Positions 41,001-47,458 of a stretch of 64,000 nt of DNA are shown here, piece by piece. The position numbers and the translations under genes are program-made. The first letter of the stretch is position 1, and each line of letters opens with the position of its first letter. The stretch lies in the IMG/VR virus record IMGVR_UViG_3300033145_001087, positions 1 through 64,000 of that record, one strand, 5' to 3'. The notes under the pieces are model-generated. The model had not been told where the DNA came from. It was given only the letters and a program-made list of their open reading frames with translations, and ran no database searches. The stretch is from a virus.

Positions 41001-41484
41001 ATTCTTAAAAATAGGATATCAAGGAAATATTTTAAAATCTGAACATAATAATAAACCATTATATCACATATGTAAAATAAAACCAAGAGATGTCATTATT
41101 AATTATCGCAAAGCTTGGAAACATGATAAAATGGTTCCTTATAATGGTTTAATATATTGTGTTAATGTAAAAAATCACATAATATATGTTAGAAGGAACG
41201 GGAAAGCTTATTGGTGTGGTAATAGTAATAAATACCTTAATACTCGATTTGGACAAGGAAGTAAACCTAAATGGGTATACATTAAAAAAGTAGCAGACGG
41301 ATATCCTGATACACCAGTATTATCATTTGATGAGGATATCCCCAAAGGATTTTTACCAGACTATGATAAAATTATAGAAAAGATGTTTAAAGCAAAGCTA
41401 GAAGAACTCTTCAAAGCAGTTGGTTTTGGAGATTTCCCGAACATTGATTATAATATAAAAGAATTGGATAAATTCTTTGGGTGA
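38080..41484 (+). CDS. polB: Family B DNA polymerase with intein, ATT start
   Basis: About 1,134 residues before splicing, 786 after. Exonuclease motifs SLDIETDS, NDFDLLYM and YNLRDAELV, then motif A DVAGLYPNI, motif B KVLANSFYGYLG and motif C GDTDSV are all intact, so the enzyme should be active. The homologous N-terminus (FFLIETKQHEHYSELIIF in part) requires a start after the TGA at 38071; the only candidate at proper distance from GGGTGA is ATT at 38080. An intein interrupts the thumb region. Partners are the clamp and loader encoded at 31180 and 32032. Confidence 0.93.
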   Translation: MFLIETKQHEHYSELIIFSRDKEGNKVVESVKDFRPYFYVLEDESVPNDYRITSVETGYVSLVGEKVKKIFVKKSSDVFFVRDLFTKHFEADIMFNQRYIIDKYGEAKVYPLKVMSLDIETDSDTTFPNMKDPDQAIISCAFKDNKGNKQVLFYKSKECKVEITPKSYLKVFNTEEELLNAIIVYIKNEDPDILTGWYSNDFDLLYMIRRMKKLKIKYSKLSPLYSVWITDKWEDVVIKGRVLLDMKELYEKFRGISNQGRAESYSLEFTSQEVLGVGKIPHKENFHEMWINKPNELIEYNLRDAELVIQINTKLDIVNFFNYLRAKSFAQLSQVYATSSLVDGFLLKKAHNKIVLPSKPIRKKQSKYKGAHVFTPKPGLYNNVLALDVAGLYPNIIKTFNVGYETFNPKGEILLKEGIGFNKGIGLISEVMRELQKERQIYKDLMKKATIKSEQLLNHYKQYSVKVLANSFYGYLGFPGGRIYKKEVAEAITIWGQELLFWTEKFLKKQGYTILAGDTDSVYVESKSKGMLKLLKEGKEIVDKINESYSDFAKHYGSNECTLELEFEKIFKTIIFVGKKGEERGAKKKYAYRLLWEDGKQVNDKIKFTGFSSVRSDTQRLAKETERKVVKMIMDGETKETIITLIKDLDKKIRTHLIPIEEIGVPTGISKHLREYGKTKNENGKKRKTGTPPVVVGARYCYDKKTEVLTEDGWQLIKDVGNKKIATLRDNSHLEYQRPNEIIVDNYKGEMYYINSNHINMLVTPNHNIYCSNTHLDSKKKRVWKLQKAKDALNKKTYFKKYCNWIGQECQFFILPYIEKKWTCGNHHSHHCKKWKTKKILMDDWLEFLGYIISEGSIRGSKGSKYENEIRISQYKSVNMFKYNKIKKCLDKLPFYYSYNDFGFRIKNRQLWHYLKQLGNSSQKHIPREFLKLSSRHLQILFNSMFLGDGHTTNSGTQVYTTISEQLINDTQELFLKIGYQGNILKSEHNNKPLYHICKIKPRDVIINYRKAWKHDKMVPYNGLIYCVNVKNHIIYVRRNGKAYWCGNSNKYLNTRFGQGSKPKWVYIKKVADGYPDTPVLSFDEDIPKGFLPDYDKIIEKMFKAKLEELFKAVGFGDFPNIDYNIKELDKFFG
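40180..41223 (+). mobile_element. Intein with LAGLIDADG/DOD homing endonuclease
   Basis: 348 residues between VVVGARY and SNKYLN of the polymerase. It starts CYDKKTEVLTEDGW (block A, Cys1), has LVTPNHNIYC (block B), the endonuclease motifs LGYIISEGSI and LFNSMFLGDGHT, and ends RRNGKAYWCGN before Ser+1. The penultimate residue is Gly rather than the usual His. The insertion point lies in the C-terminal thumb, not at the common motif A, B or C sites. Confidence 0.9.
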
Positions 41485-41488
41485 AAAA

Positions 41489-42553
41489 ATGAATACGCAA
41501 AGTGCACTTATAAAAGATTTCGTTAAGTCCTCTAAATATTATTTAGTTAATTTTTCGACAGATAGTGATAATGATTTTGGTAAAATTTTAAGAAATGAAG
41601 AATTAAAAAAAATAAATATAGAAAAGAATGAAATACATAGGAGTATAGAAAATAAAAATGGTGATTGTCTTTTCGTTTTAGATTTGAAACCTAAGAATGA
41701 AACATATATAGATAATCCAATTCAATTACTTTTAAATACTTTAGATGATGCTAGAGGGATAGAATTAGTTTACCCAAACATTTTTAAATGGGTATTTAAT
41801 GGGTTAAATATTAAAGCATATGCATTAGTACCAAGTGGTAAATCACGTTCACAATCCACTATCAGTAGATATGGGGGAACAGAAAATTTTATAAAAATCT
41901 TACGACACCATTTAAAAAACATAGTAAAAATGAAAAATGGTATTTCCCCTGATTATAATTTTTTAAATTTGAAAGAAGAATTAAAAAATACTGAATTATC
42001 TATAGGCTCTATAAATTCTTTAACCGGTCAATATAATATTTTTATCGACCTTACGTCATCATATATAAAGATATTAAAAGACAGTAAATATTTTATTAGT
42101 TCAAATAATACATTGAATCATTTAGAAATGAAATATTGGGCACGAGAAATTAACCCAGATTTTATAATTGAAGCAAAACATATAAAACTAAAGAATTCAA
42201 TACCACTAATAGATAAAATATATGACTTATATCCGTTACCAGTAAAAAGAATTATGAAATTAAAACACAAAGGAAATTATAATAGATTCTTATTAGCACG
42301 TTTTTTATTATCTGTTCATACACCAAAAGATGCAAAGTTTATGTATTATTCAGTATTGGGAGACGAAGAGAGGGAACATATAAGTAAAGGAGACTGTTCT
42401 ACACAATGGGGATATATTTTAAATAATATTAAACGATATTGTTGTCCTTCATTAAAAGAATTAAATTCTTTCATAAAAAGAGGAGACCCACCATTATCAC
42501 ATCCATTAGAAAAAGTACAAGCATATTTAAAAGGAAAAAATGACAAAAACTAA
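41489..42553 (+). CDS. PriL-like primase large subunit
   Basis: A 354-residue protein, ATG at 41489 after GGGTGA, right behind the polymerase. The C-terminal third has LPVKRIMKLKHKGNYNRFLLARFLLS, then GDCSTQWGYILNNIKRYCCPSLKEL, which fits the iron-sulphur domain of PriL (a helix bundle with Q-W-x-x-I and C-C-P-S cysteines). PriL helps PriS make primers. Only some of the usual four cysteines are obvious. The AEP proteins at 2693 and 16332 are the likely catalytic partners. Confidence 0.65.
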   Translation: MNTQSALIKDFVKSSKYYLVNFSTDSDNDFGKILRNEELKKINIEKNEIHRSIENKNGDCLFVLDLKPKNETYIDNPIQLLLNTLDDARGIELVYPNIFKWVFNGLNIKAYALVPSGKSRSQSTISRYGGTENFIKILRHHLKNIVKMKNGISPDYNFLNLKEELKNTELSIGSINSLTGQYNIFIDLTSSYIKILKDSKYFISSNNTLNHLEMKYWAREINPDFIIEAKHIKLKNSIPLIDKIYDLYPLPVKRIMKLKHKGNYNRFLLARFLLSVHTPKDAKFMYYSVLGDEEREHISKGDCSTQWGYILNNIKRYCCPSLKELNSFIKRGDPPLSHPLEKVQAYLKGKNDKN

Positions 42554-42770
42554 ACAAGAACTCATAGAAGATATACAAGAATCAGAAACTACTATTAATA
42601 CTTTAAAACAAAACAATAGATTTTTATTATCACAACAAAAAGAATTTAAAAGTATGGCAGAAATTGCTGGAACTAAAATGGCAAAATGGAAGCACACATG
42701 TATTAAACAAGAAGATGAATTAAAAAGATTAAAATCTAAAATAAAATATATAAAAAATGAAAAAAGGTGA
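42540..42770 (+). CDS. Small coiled-coil protein
   Basis: A 76-residue protein, almost wholly charged helix (TKTKQELIEDIQESETTINTL in part). Overlaps the PriL-like gene end by 14 bases. Probably a coiled-coil accessory factor. Confidence 0.55.
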   Translation: MTKTKQELIEDIQESETTINTLKQNNRFLLSQQKEFKSMAEIAGTKMAKWKHTCIKQEDELKRLKSKIKYIKNEKR

Positions 42771-42776
42771 GATAAT

Positions 42777-43529
42777 ATGGACGTAAATAGGATAGAACTT
42801 AAACATATAAAAGGAGACGTATTGGATATTTGTTTCTTTGGCGACCAACATATAGGAAGTAAAGATAGTGATATAGAATCAATTGAGAAAATGGTAGAAT
42901 GGATAAAAAACAAAAAGAATGTAGCTGTTATTTTAATGGGAGATACTGTAGATTGTGCTCTTAGAGGGTCAGTTGGTGCAGGCGCCTATGACAATATATT
43001 GACCCCATCTGAACAAATGGAATTTGCGGTTAAGCTTTTTACTCCTATAAAAGACAAAATATATGGTGTTCATAATGGAAATCATGGTAATAGAATGTAT
43101 AATGAAACAACAATAAGTCCAGAAAGCTATATTGCTAAAGCACTTGGAGTACCCTATTTAGGAGATACTTGTTTTCACTACTTAAGATTTGGTACACAAA
43201 CGTATATATTATTTACTGCACATGGTAGTACTGGTTCAACAACTGTTGGCGGTGCATTAAATTCCTGTATGAAATATGGGCAATATTCAGCCGCAGATAT
43301 ATATGCTATGGGGCACACACATAATTTAGCCAGTTATGCACAAGTATTTTATGAAGTTAGTAAAAAAGATAAAATGCTTATTAAAAGGAAAAAGCATTTT
43401 TTACTTACAGGTGGCTTTCTTAAATGGAAAGGGTCATATGCAGAACAAAAGAATTACGCACCACTTAAAATAGGATGTGCAAAAGCAACAGTTCGTGGTG
43501 ACAGATACGACATTCATATCCGAACATAA
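42777..43529 (+). CDS. Calcineurin-like metallophosphoesterase
   Basis: A 250-residue protein with all metal motifs: CFFGDQHIGS, MGDTVD, VHNGNHGNR, FTAHGS and MGHTHN. This arrangement is typical of phage phosphoesterases near replication genes, possibly acting on nucleic acids (Mre11/SbcD-like fold). Substrate cannot be told. Confidence 0.85.
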   Translation: MDVNRIELKHIKGDVLDICFFGDQHIGSKDSDIESIEKMVEWIKNKKNVAVILMGDTVDCALRGSVGAGAYDNILTPSEQMEFAVKLFTPIKDKIYGVHNGNHGNRMYNETTISPESYIAKALGVPYLGDTCFHYLRFGTQTYILFTAHGSTGSTTVGGALNSCMKYGQYSAADIYAMGHTHNLASYAQVFYEVSKKDKMLIKRKKHFLLTGGFLKWKGSYAEQKNYAPLKIGCAKATVRGDRYDIHIRT

Positions 43530-43541
43530 TAAGGTGAAAAA

Positions 43542-43805
43542 ATGATAATAGAAATAGAAACAATTTCTTACTTAGTAGGAACAGGATTTGGTATAATTAG
43601 TACAGCAATATATTTTAAATTAAAAACCATAGAACAAAAACTAAAAAATGTTGAGGATTCATTTCCGACCCCAGAAGAAGTAGCAAAAGAAGTTATCAAA
43701 GTCAAACTTCCATTGTCTGAGGTTCCTCCAGATGTTATGGAAAACATAAAAGGTATGGCAGAAAAGTTAAAAGATAAAAAGATAATAGAGTCTTATGTAG
43801 GATAA
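43542..43805 (+). CDS. Small protein with one N-terminal membrane segment
   Basis: An 87-residue protein with a hydrophobic segment at residues 8-26 (ISYLVGTGFGIISTAIYF), then a charged helical tail. AAGGTGA site. Probably membrane-anchored. Function unknown. Confidence 0.6.
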   Translation: MIIEIETISYLVGTGFGIISTAIYFKLKTIEQKLKNVEDSFPTPEEVAKEVIKVKLPLSEVPPDVMENIKGMAEKLKDKKIIESYVG

Positions 43806-43806
43806 A

Positions 43807-44139
43807 TTGGTATCAACGGCGAAATCTAAGGGGTATAGGACAGTTGCTACCATAAAAAAAATACTGATAGCAGATGGATATATAGTAGCTAATTTAGAGA
43901 AATCTGGAAAATTTGTTAAAGAAAAAGACCTTTTCAATTTGTGGGATTTACTTGCAATCAAAGGAATCCATCACCTTTTCATTCAAGCGAAAACAAATAT
44001 GAAATTTGGAATTAAGAAACCAAGAAAATGGTTATTACCCTATATAAAATTTGGAAAAAAGCATGGTAGTAAATATGTAAAGTACGAGATATGGAATAAG
44101 CCTGACAGGCAACCCATTGAAACATTTAAATGTAAATAA
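43807..44139 (+). CDS. Holliday-junction resolvase-like nuclease (PD-(D/E)XK)
   Basis: A 110-residue protein. KSKGYRTVATIKKILIADGYIV opens like archaeal Hjc (basic helix, then Gly-Tyr), and LWDLLAI ... HHLFIQAKTN gives the Asp and the (E/Q)-x-K active-site pair, with Gln replacing Glu. TTG at 43807 is the start, just after the stop of the preceding gene. It would resolve recombination intermediates made with RadA. Confidence 0.75.
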   Translation: MVSTAKSKGYRTVATIKKILIADGYIVANLEKSGKFVKEKDLFNLWDLLAIKGIHHLFIQAKTNMKFGIKKPRKWLLPYIKFGKKHGSKYVKYEIWNKPDRQPIETFKCK

Positions 44140-44152
44140 ATGTTGGTGAAAA

Positions 44153-44296
44153 ATGATGAAAATGACTGAAAAAGAAGAATATTGTTTAAACAATTTGATT
44201 TTGAGTTACTTTTATCCTGAATTAAGCGAAAGTCTTAAATATGATGGATGTAATCCTGAAAAAAATAGCTCAAAAAACGAAACATTTATATACTAG
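44153..44296 (+). CDS. Small hypothetical protein
   Basis: A 47-residue protein, MMKMTEKEEYCLNN..., with TTGGTGA before it. Its 3' end contains the promoter of the next gene. Unrecognised. Confidence 0.5.
   Translation: MMKMTEKEEYCLNNLILSYFYPELSESLKYDGCNPEKNSSKNETFIY
44278..44292 (+). promoter_or_regulatory. Extended TATA promoter of the lipoprotein gene
   Basis: CGAAACATTTATATA followed by CTAGAAGTAACATAATATATG: the best match to the extended viral promoter. The leader before the ATG at 44408 is about 90 bases. Confidence 0.75.
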
Positions 44297-44407
44297 AAGT
44301 AACATAATATATGTATATGAATCATTAACTTGACAACAATTTCTCTCATTCTACTAATTTATAAAGGATAAGAGACAATGTTATCGAAAAAAAAGGTGAT
44401 AAATAAA

Positions 44408-45085
44408 ATGGAAATGAAAAAAATAACAAAAGGACTTGCAATTGGTGCTATAACAATCCTAGCAGGTGGATTGCTAGCAGGATGTGCAAGTAACGAAATC
44501 ACATATACCGATACCGAAGTTAAAGCACAAATCGCTGAGGCTAAAGCATCTGTAATTTGTGACCCCGAAATAGTAACGGAATATGTTGAAACAGAAACAA
44601 TAGTTGAAGTAGATAAAATTGTTGAAGTAGAAAAAATAGTGGAAGTAGACAACGGTAATATGGACTCTGTTCTTGAATATGCTTATGAGAATGAAGGAAA
44701 TATGAGTTTAGTTATTGATGACTTAGACGACGATGAACTTGACTTAATTGTTGATAGGATTGCTTTTATCAACGAAATAAAGCAACTAGCTATTGATGAA
44801 GTAAAAGCAGAAGGCATTGACGAACTTGATAAGGAAATTACAGAAGTTAATAATATAACCATAGACGAAGATGACATTGATAGGTTTAGGATATATGATG
44901 ATGCAGACGAAATTGAAGTAGATGCTATTGATTTCGAAGATGGAGATGCAGACGTATCTGTAGATGTTAGATTCGAACAAGATGATGTACGTTATTATGC
45001 AAAATTCCTTGTAGAATTTAAAGATGGTAAAGTCGACGATATATCACTTGAGGGTGATGTAACAGAAACAAACCCAAGAGACTAA
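44408..45085 (+). CDS. Putative secreted acidic lipoprotein
   Basis: A 225-residue protein. The ATG at 44408 follows AAAGGTGATAAATAAA. KKITKGLAIGAITILAGGLLAGCAS is a signal peptide with an LAGC lipobox, so the Cys should be lipid-anchored outside the cell. A stalk follows with repeated T-I-V-E-V-D/E-K-I-V-E-V, then a strongly acidic domain (many Asp/Glu). It has its own promoter and terminator. Possible roles are superinfection exclusion or surface change of the host. Confidence 0.75.
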   Translation: MEMKKITKGLAIGAITILAGGLLAGCASNEITYTDTEVKAQIAEAKASVICDPEIVTEYVETETIVEVDKIVEVEKIVEVDNGNMDSVLEYAYENEGNMSLVIDDLDDDELDLIVDRIAFINEIKQLAIDEVKAEGIDELDKEITEVNNITIDEDDIDRFRIYDDADEIEVDAIDFEDGDADVSVDVRFEQDDVRYYAKFLVEFKDGKVDDISLEGDVTETNPRD

Positions 45086-45115
45086 AATTAAATTTTTTTA
45101 TTTTTTTCTTTTTCA
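45086..45115 (+). terminator. Poly-T terminator
   Basis: Right after the lipoprotein stop, ATTTTTTTATTTTTTTCTTTTT: long T runs of the kind archaeal RNA polymerase stops at. It closes the rightward genes. Confidence 0.6.
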
Positions 45116-45278
45116 AAATGGTAACTATTATTATTACTAGAAATAGAATAAGTGAAATAATTATAAACTTCTTAATAAAGAACGATTTCTTAAATAACTG
45201 TATAAGTGTTAGAATATGATATTATTAACTATTATATATACAACAATTAATATAGTTAAGCTTTTCTTACGGTAGTCA

Positions 45279-45406
45279 TAACGCCATAGGACGCACAGGG
45301 ATGCGATTTAAGCAACGCTGTTTTTTAGACATACTAGACTACCTCTTTTTGGAGAAGTCTTCTTAAATCAATGTTTCTGTGCGTCCTAGAGCATCCTAGA
45401 GTGATG
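45279..45406. ncRNA. Structured intergenic element B with possible pseudoknot
   Basis: Lies between converging gene blocks. A continuous strand at 45289-45312 pairs with three later segments: GGACGCACAG with CTGTGCGTCC (45377-45386), GGATGC with GCATCC (45391-45396), and GATTTAAG with CTTAAATC (45362-45369). The first two cross, giving a pseudoknot. AGACT/AGTCT lies inside. Its start TAACGCC and end GTTTCTGTGCGTCCTAGAG...GTGATG align with element A at 19989. The rest of the gap (45116-45278) is AT-rich with nothing recognisable. Confidence 0.55.
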
Positions 45407-45422
45407 TTTTAAGTGGTTTTTC

Positions 45423-45596
45423 TTACTTATTTAAAGCTATAAATTTACCTGTAAATTTAAGGTATTTCTTTAACCACATATCATCTTTTACTGTAGGAGT
45501 AATTTTTATAATTATAGAAACTAAGCCAATTAATGCTAAATATCCTTCTACTAAAGCCAATTTATTACTAATTACCCAATTAAGTATTTCTTGCAT
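45423..45596 (-). CDS. Small membrane protein, holin-like
   Basis: A 57-residue protein, MQEILNWVISNKLALVEGY..., with one membrane segment (ALIGLVSIIIKI) and the end TVKDDMWLKKYLKF, a T-x-K-D-D-x-W layout seen in small phage holin-like proteins. AGAGGTAA precedes it. It is the last gene of the late operon, where lysis genes often sit. Confidence 0.6.
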   Translation of the reverse strand: MQEILNWVISNKLALVEGYLALIGLVSIIIKITPTVKDDMWLKKYLKFTGKFIALNK

Positions 45597-45606
45597 TTTT
45601 TTACCT

Positions 45607-45813
45607 CTATATTGTAGATTTTATTATACTTATACCAACACTTAACAATAAAACTAAAACTGTTAATGTAAAGCTATATGCACCAAATATTAATTTGCTA
45701 TGGAGTTTTACCCTGCCGTTTGTTATTTTTTGTTCAGTATGTATTTCATCAAGTTTTTTCATAATGTCTTTATTCGTATATGAAACTCTAAATATTTCGT
45801 TGTTATTAGTCAT
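45607..45813 (-). CDS. Small membrane protein, XhlA/holin-like
   Basis: A 68-residue protein; the ATG at 45813 follows GGAGGAAAA. A charged helical N-terminus (KDIMKKLDEIHTEQKITNG) leads to one C-terminal membrane segment (YSFTLTVLVLLLSVGISII). This layout is like XhlA-type holin helpers. Pairs with the next gene as a likely lysis or egress module. Confidence 0.6.
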   Translation of the reverse strand: MTNNNEIFRVSYTNKDIMKKLDEIHTEQKITNGRVKLHSKLIFGAYSFTLTVLVLLLSVGISIIKSTI

Positions 45814-45862
45814 TTCTTTTTCCTCCATATTTTATTTTATTAATATACTATTTTTATTATTT

Positions 45863-47458
45863 TCATTTTATTAATAAACAAACACTCTCATATGCAGGAC
45901 TTGTACTTCCTGCATCTGTTCTATTCAATTCAATTTTAAATGTTAGTTGATTTCCAGTTGTACCAAAAGTGTGAATATCTCCTACAGATGCTACATAAGA
46001 TTCCCAACTGATTCCACCATCAGCACTAACATAATAATCATCATTTTCTGTTTCAAAATTTTCATATCTTCTTAATTCACAAGATGTAACATTATAATCA
46101 GTTGTTATAGTATCAGCTATTATATTTCCTGATGATTGTCCATCTTGTAATCTTAATTTACCATCAGTTTCTTCTGTATTTACATGAGTGATAACAGTTG
46201 GGTCTTCATTAAAATAAACGGTATAACTATCTTTCATATTATTAGGATTACTAATAGACCCTATGAATTCTTCTGGATTTACTTTAGATATAAACAAATC
46301 ACTAATAGTTTTCTGTTTACTTGTTAATTGAATTGAGGTAGTATTATTATTAAAATTATGACTAAATTGATGAACTTTATATTCTCCTTCTACATTACAA
46401 AATTTAACAGATACATTAATTATGTTTCCAGGCTTTAAAGATGTAAGTATAACAGTATTTACACGACCACTATCTGAAACATCTACACCTTCTGAAAGTT
46501 CATAATCTGCTTTATCCTGAACATCATCCATAGTACTTAAAGACCCTTCGTTTAAAATTCTATCCTTTATCCATAAATCAGATTGGGATGCTGTGTTTTC
46601 TTCTGTTTTTAATAGTAAAATGTTATCTGATTCTGTTTTACCATAAATAATAGCTCTATTTATTATATCAGTAGTATCTGTTCCAAAATCAGATAGTGTT
46701 ATCAGATTAACACCATAAGCAACATTACAATCAGTATTTGTAATCTCTTCTTGAATAAAAGTCCTTAATACCCAAGATGATGTAACATATTCAATATAAC
46801 AATCTAATCCAATACGCTTACAAATTTCTCCTATTGTTGCCCATCCTTTTTTATGTTGATAAGTCATATTAAGAGTATCAGTTGGGAATGTCGATACTGC
46901 CGGGTCCCAAGAGACTGTATCATTTCCAGAATTATATGTAGCTGTAGACCAACTACTACCATTCCAAAAAGTAAGTGTAATATCTGAATAAAACTCATTA
47001 AGTATTCCTGCTAATGCAACATCTCCTGTAGACGCAACTTCTATACCTGTTATTGTTTTATCTACTAATTCTGGGTAATCTCTACCATTAATATCTACAA
47101 AAAAACCAACCGTTAAATCTACACCATATGACACATTATCTATTTTACCTCTAAATATTCTAGTTGTAGCATCTGTATTATCAGAATAGATATTTAATAT
47201 CTCTCCACCATCAAATTTCCCTTGAAATGTTCCATTTTGATTTGAAATTCTTAATGAAAAATTTCCAAGTTTATCAGTTACAGGACGAGTAATTGATGAT
47301 GATATGCACCAATTATCGGCATCTGCACCACTATAAGTATCTAAAACAGTGTAATCAGTATCATCACTAGCTGTTATAATTATTTTACTATATGTTTTAG
47401 CAGTTGATGGAATCCATACTTCTACAGGTATAGTCTTTAAAGTTTTTACAGGTGACAT
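45863..47458 (-). CDS. Tail hub/baseplate-like protein
   Basis: A 531-residue beta-rich protein. The order (SITRPVTDKLGNFSLRISNQ, IFRGKIDNVSY, GWATIGEICKRIGLDCYIEY, then INRAIIYGKTESDN and an ISVKF/S-H-N-F segment) resembles phage hub proteins of the gp27/gpD fold. The C-terminal 130 residues look like a separate beta domain. It lies downstream of tape measure, distal tail protein and adhesin, the normal place for tail-tip genes. Confidence 0.6.
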   Translation of the reverse strand: MSPVKTLKTIPVEVWIPSTAKTYSKIIITASDDTDYTVLDTYSGADADNWCISSSITRPVTDKLGNFSLRISNQNGTFQGKFDGGEILNIYSDNTDATTRIFRGKIDNVSYGVDLTVGFFVDINGRDYPELVDKTITGIEVASTGDVALAGILNEFYSDITLTFWNGSSWSTATYNSGNDTVSWDPAVSTFPTDTLNMTYQHKKGWATIGEICKRIGLDCYIEYVTSSWVLRTFIQEEITNTDCNVAYGVNLITLSDFGTDTTDIINRAIIYGKTESDNILLLKTEENTASQSDLWIKDRILNEGSLSTMDDVQDKADYELSEGVDVSDSGRVNTVILTSLKPGNIINVSVKFCNVEGEYKVHQFSHNFNNNTTSIQLTSKQKTISDLFISKVNPEEFIGSISNPNNMKDSYTVYFNEDPTVITHVNTEETDGKLRLQDGQSSGNIIADTITTDYNVTSCELRRYENFETENDDYYVSADGGISWESYVASVGDIHTFGTTGNQLTFKIELNRTDAGSTSPAYESVCLLIK

